Shown here: piece after piece, positions 28,411 to 34,286 of the stretch | Numbering within the stretch: the first letter of the stretch is position 1 | Layout of the letters: every line of letters begins with the position of its first letter | Assembly (NCBI GenBank): GCA_002069945.1 | Contig: MWCH01000011.1 | Span: 1 to 37,339, forward strand | Length of the DNA stretch: 37,339 nucleotides | Direction of reading: 5' to 3' | Source of the DNA: Microgenomates group bacterium ADurb.Bin219 | Lineage (GTDB): Bacteria; Patescibacteriota; Microgenomatia; UM-FILTER-40-11 | Notes under the pieces: model-generated | What the model was told of the DNA's origin: nothing | What the model saw: the letters and a program-made list of their open reading frames with translations, nothing else | Database searches by the model: none | Made by a program: the position numbers and the translations under genes

Positions 28411-28438
28411 ATTATATAGGATATAAAAAATTTGTCAA
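28411..28438 (-). promoter_or_regulatory. Consensus promoter for the 28084 gene and tRNA-Gly
   Basis: TTGACA (28438-28433), 16 bp, TATAAT (28416-28411): both hexamers are perfect. It is the strongest promoter I see in the window. Confidence 0.8.
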
Positions 28439-28489
28439 GAAAGCTTATCGAAGTTTGGAAGTTTATTTGATACAACCGAGAGAGAGCAG

Positions 28490-28546
28490 CCTGCGGCTCA
28501 CTTAGCTTATGGGGGAAAATCCCCAAATAGCCTAAGGAGCCGCAGG
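28490..28546. repeat. Long rod-like hairpin
   Basis: Outer 10-bp stem CCTGCGGCTC/GAGCCGCAGG, then CTTAG/CTAAG, then GGGG/CCCC at the tip. No T run follows. It lies at the 3' end of the DksA/zinc-ribbon/tRNA-like unit. Confidence 0.65.
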
Positions 28547-28555
28547 GGACGATCA

Positions 28556-28603
28556 ATCCGCTAACCGTTTCTACCCACCATTGGGTAGAATAAGCTAGCG
28601 GAT
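28556..28603. repeat. Second rod-like hairpin next to the tRNA-like element
   Basis: ATCCGCTA/TAGCGGAT (8 bp), a symmetric 7x7 internal loop, then CTACCCA/TGGGTAG with loop CCAT. It ends 2 bases from the tRNA-like element. Confidence 0.65.
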
Positions 28604-28605
28604 AG

Positions 28606-28676
28606 GGCGCGGAGAAGGTTTTGAACCTTCAAGCACCGACAGAGTCGGTGGCCCTACCGATTTGGGTTTTCCGCGC
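28606..28676 (-). tRNA. Atypical tRNA-like element (cloverleaf with TCT in the anticodon position)
   Basis: 71 nt. Acceptor GCGCGGA/TCCGCGC (7 bp), D arm with ATCGGTA loop and CCC/GGG stem, and T arm GAAGG-TTCAAAA-CCTTC are tRNA-like. The anticodon arm CACCG-ACTCTGT-CGGTG would give TCT (Arg), but position 33 is C instead of the near-universal U, position 8 is A instead of U, base 26 is missing and the variable loop is only 3 nt. The anticodon arm can also zip to 7 bp with a TCT triloop. It starts 24 bases after the zinc-ribbon gene. It could be a degenerate tRNA or a tRNA-mimic. Confidence 0.45.
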
Positions 28677-28700
28677 AAATAAACAGGAAGGAGACGGAGT

Positions 28701-28850
28701 TTACTTTCTTTGCCTAGGGCAAAAGTTCCTAGACTCAGAGGGCTGCTGGAAGTGACCCGGTCTTGGGTTGCACCGATTGCAAACACCGTGGCGCAGCCGC
28801 GCACCGCATCGTTGGCACTTGTCCAGCCTTTCTCTTCCTTTTGTAAGCAT
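28701..28850 (-). CDS. 49-residue zinc-ribbon protein
   Basis: ATG at 28850 with GAGGGAG 5 bases upstream. C12-xx-C15 and C24-xx-C27 (KCQRCG, then VCNRC) form a four-cysteine ribbon; the rest is basic. It begins 19 bases after the DksA/TraR-like gene and is followed by the tRNA-like element. Longer overlapping frames here have no ribosome site. Function unknown. Confidence 0.6.
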   Translation of the reverse strand: MLTKGRERLDKCQRCGARLRHGVCNRCNPRPGHFQQPSESRNFCPRQRK

Positions 28851-28869
28851 TTGTCTCCCTCGTGTTTGG

Positions 28870-29283
28870 TTAGATTGAACAACCGTAGGCCGGGCTGACT
28901 TCCGGCTTGCGGTGACTTGACCCAGAATGGGGTTCTTTCTGGGGGATAATTCTCTTCTTCTGGTTCTGGTCGCGGCGGTCCTGACACTTGGCGCAGCGGG
29001 TTGTGGTCGGCATTGCCTTTCGTCTTTCTTCGGGAATCGGCTTCTCACAATCTTCGCAGGTATTTCTACCCTTGCCTTCTCGCAGGGCTCTCTCCGCATC
29101 GTCTAATTCCATGAGGCACGTCTCAATTATCTTGATTTGCGCCTCAATTTCGGAGCATGAGACGCAAGCGGTGGGGTCTGGATCATGGGACAACTCGTGC
29201 ATCTCCTTGAGCTGGCTCGTCAATTGCTTCAGCCTTAACTCAAGTTCCGAGCGTCTTTTCTTAATCGCGGCCATGTCACACAC
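28870..29283 (-). CDS. DksA/TraR-family zinc-finger protein
   Basis: 137 residues from GTG at 29283 (AAAGGAGG 9 bases upstream; an ATG three codons on is possible). Helical coiled-coil region (5-70) with an extra Cys pair (C40/C43), then the C4 finger C76-xx-C79 (TCEDCEKPIPEER) and C97-xx-C100 (TRCAKCQ), the hallmark of the family. Members bind RNA polymerase through the secondary channel and adjust promoters. The usual acidic coiled-coil tip is not clearly present, so polymerase control is unproven. It heads a unit with the zinc-ribbon gene and tRNA-like element, and has a leader of about 190 nt. Confidence 0.85.
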   Translation of the reverse strand: MCDMAAIKKRRSELELRLKQLTSQLKEMHELSHDPDPTACVSCSEIEAQIKIIETCLMELDDAERALREGKGRNTCEDCEKPIPEERRKAMPTTTRCAKCQDRRDQNQKKRIIPQKEPHSGSSHRKPEVSPAYGCSI

Positions 29284-29475
29284 GACAGATCCTCCTTTGA
29301 GATTTTTGTTGGTTGCCTTGGATTGAGTCCAACCTATTCCAACTCGACCACCCCCCTTCTGGATTGAATTTTGCGTTGTTTACTCTCTCTCGGTTGTTAA
29401 AGAACAAAAAATAGGTTTTGATTGTCCTCTCTGCTTATAGTCAGGAAATTAAAACCTATAGGATTTACTGTTTGT
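29284..29475 (-). promoter_or_regulatory. Long structured leader of the DksA/TraR-like gene
   Basis: Predicted start near 29469. The leader holds a pair ATAGGTTTT/AAAACCTAT, the boxA-like site with CCGAGAGAGA, a hairpin TTGGA/TCCAA inside GGTTG/CAACC (about 29310-29333) and then the AAAGGAGG site. Together with the promoter and the upstream part of nrdD it accounts for the 313 bases without a protein gene. Confidence 0.45.
29392..29406 (-). promoter_or_regulatory. boxA-like element
   Basis: The minus strand reads TGTTCTTTAACAACC, matching rRNA boxA TGCTCTTTAACA at all but one base. CCGAGAGAGA follows immediately (29393-29384). Confidence 0.55.
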
Positions 29476-29504
29476 ATTTTACCGTTAGAAAAAATAAAAG
29501 TCAA
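29476..29504 (-). promoter_or_regulatory. Promoter of the DksA/TraR-like unit
   Basis: TTGACT (29504-29499), 17 bp, TAAAAT (29481-29476) on the minus strand. Confidence 0.6.
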
Positions 29505-29596
29505 GGACTTAGTTTTACGCCTTTTTGCCACTTGAAATAGTTCGCAGAAATTAATTAAACTTTTTGAAGGTCCGGCGTTTTGCCGGCGGCAGGCAA

Positions 29597-31375
29597 ATGA
29601 AAAAAAATCTTGAAGTCATTTCTTTGGTTGACGATTATTTAAAGCAAAACGGCTGGAAATCAAAGGCGACTTCCAATTCCAATTATTCACTTTCAGGATT
29701 GATTTCCCATACTTCGGGAGCAGTAATTGCCAACTATGCCCTGAATAATCTCTATTCTTCGGAGGCCAAAAAAGCCCACGAAGAAGGGATTATTCATATT
29801 CACGATTTGGTTCATGCCTTGGTCGGTTATTGCGCCGGTTGGTCTTTGCAAAAATTATTGTTAAACGGTTTCGGCGGGGTTGAAGGCCAAATTGAGACCA
29901 AGCCGGCGGTTCATTTTTCCGCGGCGATCCAACACGTTGTCTATTTTTTAAAAACAATGTACCAGGAGTGGGCGGGCGCCCAGGCTTTTTCCTCCTTTGA
30001 TACTTTATTGGCGCCTTTTGTTTATTACGATAATTTGACTTACAAAAAGGTTTTCCAGGAAATTCAAAAATTGGTTTATTCCTTAAATTTGCCTTCGCGC
30101 TGGGGTTTTGAGATGACTTTTTCCAATTTGACCTTTGATTGGGTTATTTCCAACGATTTGGCACAGCAGAATGTCATTATCGGCGGCAAATTGATGAAAA
30201 AGAAATATAAAGATTTTCAAAAAGAAGCCGATATGATTAACCGAGCGTTTTTGGAAGTAATGCTGAAAGGCGACAAAAACGGCCGGCCTTTTACTTTTCC
30301 GATTCCGACCTACAATATCACTCCGGAATTTTTTCAAACCAACGGCGCGAATCAGGAGCTTTTATTTAAGGTGACGGCTAAGTATGGATTGCCGTATTTT
30401 CAAAACTATATCGGCAGCGGTTTGGAGCCTTCTTCCATTAGGGCGATGTGTTGCCGGCTGAATATGGATTTAAATCAATTGATGCAACAGCCGGGCAATC
30501 TTTGGGCCAAAGGCGATTCCACCGGCTCGGTCGGCGTCGTGACCATCAACTTAAACCGTCTGGCGTGGATAGCAAAAAAGAGCAAGAGCAAGAGTGAATT
30601 TTTTAAACTTTTGGAAAAGTATTTGCAGATTGCCAAAGAGACTTTAGAGGTTAAGAGAAACGTGGTTGAGAAAAGCATGGTTGACGGTTTGATGCCTTAT
30701 TCCAAGTTTTACCTGGGCAGTGTTAAAAATCATTTTTCCACCATCGGAGTTTGCGGCGGGAACGAAGCCTCTTTTAATTTGTTGGGTAAAGATCTGACAA
30801 CTCCGGAAGGCCAGCAATTTATGACGGAAGTATTAGATTTTATAAAAAAACAGCTGGTTAAATTTCAAAAAGAAACAAAACATCTTTATAATCTTGAGGC
30901 AACGCCGGCCGAATCAACCGCTTACCGTTTTGCTCTTTTGGACCAAAAAAAATGTCCCGGAATTAAATTGGCGGGAACCAAAACCAATCCCTATTTGACC
31001 AACTCCACCCAATTGCCGGTTGATTTTACCGAGGATTTATGGCAGGCTTTATCGTTGCAGAACGATTTGCAGTCGGCTTATACCGGCGGGACGATTTTTC
31101 ATTCTTTTTTGGGGGAGGAAATTGAAGACTGGCGGAGTGCCAGAGCCTTGGTTAAAAAAGTCGCCGAAACAACCAAGATTCCTTATTTTACGGTGACGCC
31201 GACTTTCTCTGTTTGTAAAAATTGCGGCCGCTTAAAAGGCAAGGTGGAAAAATGTCCGAAATGCGGCAAGCAGACGGAAATTTATTCCCGGATTGTCGGC
31301 TACTTAAGGCCCTTAAGCCGTTGGAATCCGGGTAAGGCGGAGGAGTTTAAACAGAGGAAGACGTTTGCGGTATAG
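29597..31375 (+). CDS. nrdD: Anaerobic ribonucleoside-triphosphate reductase, no ATP cone
   Basis: 592 residues from the ATG at 29597; a TTG 33 bases earlier gives an unconvincing N-terminus. Catalytic Cys region RAMCCRLN (C285/C286), a C-terminal four-Cys zinc site (CKNC and CPKC) and the glycyl-radical loop RIVGYLRP with G568 near the C-terminus are all present. It reduces NTPs to dNTPs using a glycyl radical made by NrdG, which is not in this window. The N-terminal ATP-cone of about 90 residues found in most NrdD is absent, so the usual dATP overall-activity control is probably lost. It heads the deoxynucleotide operon. Confidence 0.95.
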   Translation: MKKNLEVISLVDDYLKQNGWKSKATSNSNYSLSGLISHTSGAVIANYALNNLYSSEAKKAHEEGIIHIHDLVHALVGYCAGWSLQKLLLNGFGGVEGQIETKPAVHFSAAIQHVVYFLKTMYQEWAGAQAFSSFDTLLAPFVYYDNLTYKKVFQEIQKLVYSLNLPSRWGFEMTFSNLTFDWVISNDLAQQNVIIGGKLMKKKYKDFQKEADMINRAFLEVMLKGDKNGRPFTFPIPTYNITPEFFQTNGANQELLFKVTAKYGLPYFQNYIGSGLEPSSIRAMCCRLNMDLNQLMQQPGNLWAKGDSTGSVGVVTINLNRLAWIAKKSKSKSEFFKLLEKYLQIAKETLEVKRNVVEKSMVDGLMPYSKFYLGSVKNHFSTIGVCGGNEASFNLLGKDLTTPEGQQFMTEVLDFIKKQLVKFQKETKHLYNLEATPAESTAYRFALLDQKKCPGIKLAGTKTNPYLTNSTQLPVDFTEDLWQALSLQNDLQSAYTGGTIFHSFLGEEIEDWRSARALVKKVAETTKIPYFTVTPTFSVCKNCGRLKGKVEKCPKCGKQTEIYSRIVGYLRPLSRWNPGKAEEFKQRKTFAV

Positions 31376-31450
31376 AGCAAGAGAGGTTAGAGGTTAGAGC
31401 AAGAGTGGATTACCTTTACTCTTTTACTCTGTCCTCTTTCACTCTAACGA

Positions 31451-31876
31451 ATGATTAACCTCAATTTTAAAAAATTAAAAGAAGACGCGGTTTTGCCGGC
31501 TTATGCCCATTCTGATGATGCCGGATTTGATTTGTTTTCCCTTGAAGATTATTCGTTAAGGCCGGGGGAAAGGCATCTTTTTTTAACCGGCTTGTCTTCG
31601 GAAATTCCTTCCGGGTATTTTGTCGTTATCAAACCCAAAAGCGGTTTGGCGGCAAAAGCGGGAATTGATGTTTTGGCCGGAGTCATTGACGCCGGTTACC
31701 GTGGCGAATGGGGAGTGATTTTAATAAATTTCGGGAACGAAGAATATCAATTTAAAAAGGGAGACAAAATCGCCCAGGGAATTTTACTGAAGACGGAAAA
31801 CGGTCGGATAATTGAATCTGATAAAATAAGCGATTCGGAAAGGCAAAATGGCGGATTCGGCAGCACCGGAAGGTAA
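31451..31876 (+). CDS. dut: dUTP diphosphatase
   Basis: 141 residues, trimeric dUTPase type. Motifs in order: DDAGFDLFS, PKSGLAAKAGI, GVIDAGYRGEWG and the C-terminal GGFGSTGR arm that closes over the substrate. It converts dUTP to dUMP, the ThyX substrate, and lies directly before thyX. The 75-base gap from nrdD holds GTTAGAG/CTCTAAC and AAGAGT/ACTCTT hairpin arms. Confidence 0.96.
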   Translation: MINLNFKKLKEDAVLPAYAHSDDAGFDLFSLEDYSLRPGERHLFLTGLSSEIPSGYFVVIKPKSGLAAKAGIDVLAGVIDAGYRGEWGVILINFGNEEYQFKKGDKIAQGILLKTENGRIIESDKISDSERQNGGFGSTGR

Positions 31877-31926
31877 AACCTCCTGCCTTAATTAATTAAT
31901 TTCTCCTGCCCGGAAAGGACTTAAAA

Positions 31927-33573
31927 ATGGCCAGATCGGAAATAGCGGCCAATCAAGGTTCAGACGTAATTTCAGTCAGAGATTATTTGGAACGCTACTT
32001 ATCTTTAAGTTCGCGTTTGGAAAAGCCACCGGAAGTAAGATTGCAGTTAATCTCGCAAGCACCTTTGGGCAATCCAGCTGTTGGGGCGGTAGATATTGCC
32101 GCTACTTCCGCCTTTCAATGTTATTCTCCCGGAATTTCGGTTATGAGGCCCAGGGAAGAAGAAAAAGCTCTTGCTACCGCGACAGGGACTTTAGAAGGAG
32201 GCCACCACACAACCCGATTACATACCAACTATACCTTTAAGCTGATAGGGGTAACCCGCAGCGCCGTTCACGATTTTTTTCATTACACTCCTTTTTATAA
32301 CACTACCCAGCAAAGCCAGCGGTATGTTGAAGCCAAGGCCGGCAACTATCAGGTGCCTGGAGGGCTTTCGGAACAACAAAGAAGACTTTTTGTTGATTCG
32401 GCAAATTTTGCCAATGAGCAATATTTTACTTTATTGGAAAATCTGCATCCGGTTGTTGAAGCTCGTTTGAGAAAAATGTATCCGGCCGGCGGCGAGGTGG
32501 CGGGAAAAAGATTGTCCGAAAAAGGGATTAAAATTTGCCAGGAAGTTGCCCGCTATGTCCTGCCTATCGGTCAACTGACAAACTTTGATCATACTTTAAG
32601 CGAACTCCAGCTTTTGAGAATCTTTCGGGCCAGTCAAATGGCTCATTTTACGGATGAAGCCCGTTACGTGGTTGGGCAAATGATTAACCAAGTCGCCAAA
32701 GTCGACCCATCGATTTTAACCGATTTGCGAAAGCCACCGGTGCCAAAAGAAACTATCGGAAGAGGCGAAGAGAGAGAAGAAAAATATTTAACCGATCAAG
32801 CAAGCGAGTTTGATATCAATCTGGAGGGTAAACTTTCAAAAATGGAAGCACCGGCAGATATTAGAAAAGTTTTAATTCGAGCCGGAAGAAATATTTTAGG
32901 AATACCTTCTTCACAAATTTCGGATAAGGAAGTTTTAGCCTTAATGATGGATCCTAAAAATAATTCCTGGCTGGCGGATGTTTATGAAACCGGAATGTTT
33001 GACCCTTTGACCAGTTGTTTAAGAGAGGTTTCTTTGACTTATCAAACAAAACTTTCCCATACGGCCGATTCTCAAAGACAAAGGCACCGCCGGACTTCCG
33101 GTGCCACTCCGCCGATAACTTCTCTCTATCGCAACGGCTCAGCCGATTATGTGACACCAATGGTTATTCGCGAAGATAGCCGGCTTGCGGAGATATACCA
33201 ACAGGCGATGAAAAAAATATACGATAATGTAAGTGCGGCAATTGAGGCGGGTATTCCCCGGCAAGAAAGTCTTTTACTTCTTCCCAACGCTCAAACCATC
33301 AGAGTCACCGAACAGGGAGATTTGTTGGATTGGTTTCATCGTTGGAAACAAAGGTTATGTCTAACAGCCCAGGAGGAGATATTTTTCATCTCTCTTGATC
33401 AAGTTGACCAGTTGGCAGAGATTTTGCCGGAGGCCGGAGAAATGCTTTTGGCACCTTGCGGGTTGAGACAAAAAGCGGAGATAAAACCCCGTTGTCCGGA
33501 AGGAAGCCGCTGGTGCGGCCAACCGGTTTATAATTTGGGGATTAATGATTATAAAGATAGCCGGCTGGTTTAA
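31927..33573 (+). CDS. thyX: Double-length flavin-dependent thymidylate synthase (ThyX)
   Basis: 548 residues, about twice a usual ThyX, with two ThyX-like halves (about 40-260 and 300-520). The first half keeps YNTTQQSQRY, corresponding to the substrate-loop part of the signature, but has FHY (118-120) in place of RHR. The second half keeps R386-H-R388 but lacks the NExSxRY part. The C-terminal region LLLPNAQTIRV, then WFHRWKQRLCLTAQEEI, is typical. It methylates dUMP to dTMP with methylene-THF and FAD/NAD(P)H. Long ThyX proteins are known elsewhere (for example chlamydiae). A Shine-Dalgarno AAAGGA lies 9 bases before the ATG. Confidence 0.85.
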   Translation: MARSEIAANQGSDVISVRDYLERYLSLSSRLEKPPEVRLQLISQAPLGNPAVGAVDIAATSAFQCYSPGISVMRPREEEKALATATGTLEGGHHTTRLHTNYTFKLIGVTRSAVHDFFHYTPFYNTTQQSQRYVEAKAGNYQVPGGLSEQQRRLFVDSANFANEQYFTLLENLHPVVEARLRKMYPAGGEVAGKRLSEKGIKICQEVARYVLPIGQLTNFDHTLSELQLLRIFRASQMAHFTDEARYVVGQMINQVAKVDPSILTDLRKPPVPKETIGRGEEREEKYLTDQASEFDINLEGKLSKMEAPADIRKVLIRAGRNILGIPSSQISDKEVLALMMDPKNNSWLADVYETGMFDPLTSCLREVSLTYQTKLSHTADSQRQRHRRTSGATPPITSLYRNGSADYVTPMVIREDSRLAEIYQQAMKKIYDNVSAAIEAGIPRQESLLLLPNAQTIRVTEQGDLLDWFHRWKQRLCLTAQEEIFFISLDQVDQLAEILPEAGEMLLAPCGLRQKAEIKPRCPEGSRWCGQPVYNLGINDYKDSRLV

Positions 33574-33584
33574 TAATTAATTTT

Positions 33585-34262
33585 ATGGGTGGTTTATATT
33601 ATGCAATTGAAGGAATCTCCTGCTGCGGCAAATCCACTTTAATTAACCTTTTGAAACCAAGGATTGGAAGAGCTTATCCACAATTGGAAACCGTTTATAC
33701 CAAAGAACCCGGAGGAGCGCCCGTCAGCGACGAAATCAGAAAACTGGTTTTACACTTTCCCTTGGACAAAGGCGAGATGGAGCCCTTGACCGATGCTTTT
33801 CTTTTTGCCGCTTCCCGGGCGGAAGCTTTACGCAAGGTTATTAAGCCGGCTTTGGATAGGGGGGCATTGGTAATTTCCGACAGGAGCCGCGAGTCCAGTT
33901 TTGCCTATCAGGGCTATGGCCGCGGATTGGGTTTAAAAATTGTCAAAGACATTAATTATTATGCTGTTGGTGATATTGTTCCCAACAGGGTAATTTTATT
34001 AAGAATCAGCCCGGAAACCTGTTTGGCCAGAAGAGCCGGCCGGTCCGAAGGCAATGACCGTTTTGACGATAAAGATCTTGATTTTTTTAGAAAAGTGGCG
34101 GACGGATATGATTCATTGGCGAAAATGGACCCTGCCCGTTATTGGGTTTTTAACGGCGAGATGGCTCAAGAGCCCTTGGCGGAGATGGTCTGGTCTCGGA
34201 TGAGGAAAGAAATAGAAGGCCGGCTAATTGTTGAAGGTCAAATCCGCCGCGAAAGAGGTTAA
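33585..34262 (+). CDS. tmk: Thymidylate kinase
   Basis: 225 residues. P-loop EGISCCGKST (9-18), KEPGGAPVSDEIR for the substrate loop, DRSRESSFAYQGYGRGL as the DR(Y/S)xxSSxAYQ signature, and a LID region RRAGRSEGNDRFDD. It phosphorylates dTMP to dTDP. It starts 11 bases after thyX in the same operon. A second thymidylate-kinase domain follows in the next gene, so one of the two may prefer another nucleotide. Confidence 0.92.
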   Translation: MGGLYYAIEGISCCGKSTLINLLKPRIGRAYPQLETVYTKEPGGAPVSDEIRKLVLHFPLDKGEMEPLTDAFLFAASRAEALRKVIKPALDRGALVISDRSRESSFAYQGYGRGLGLKIVKDINYYAVGDIVPNRVILLRISPETCLARRAGRSEGNDRFDDKDLDFFRKVADGYDSLAKMDPARYWVFNGEMAQEPLAEMVWSRMRKEIEGRLIVEGQIRRERG

Positions 34263-34286
34263 GTGGTAAAATAGGGACAAAGATCG

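Noticed and set aside
28595-29326. Several long overlapping frames on both strands (130, 132 and 112 residues)
   Set aside because: They are shadows of the DksA/TraR-like and zinc-ribbon genes; none has a ribosome site, and one runs through the tRNA-like element.
29564-29596. Longer nrdD N-terminus from TTG
   Set aside because: It adds an Arg-rich segment without similarity to NrdD and passes through a GC-rich hairpin; the ATG at 29597 gives a typical N-terminus.
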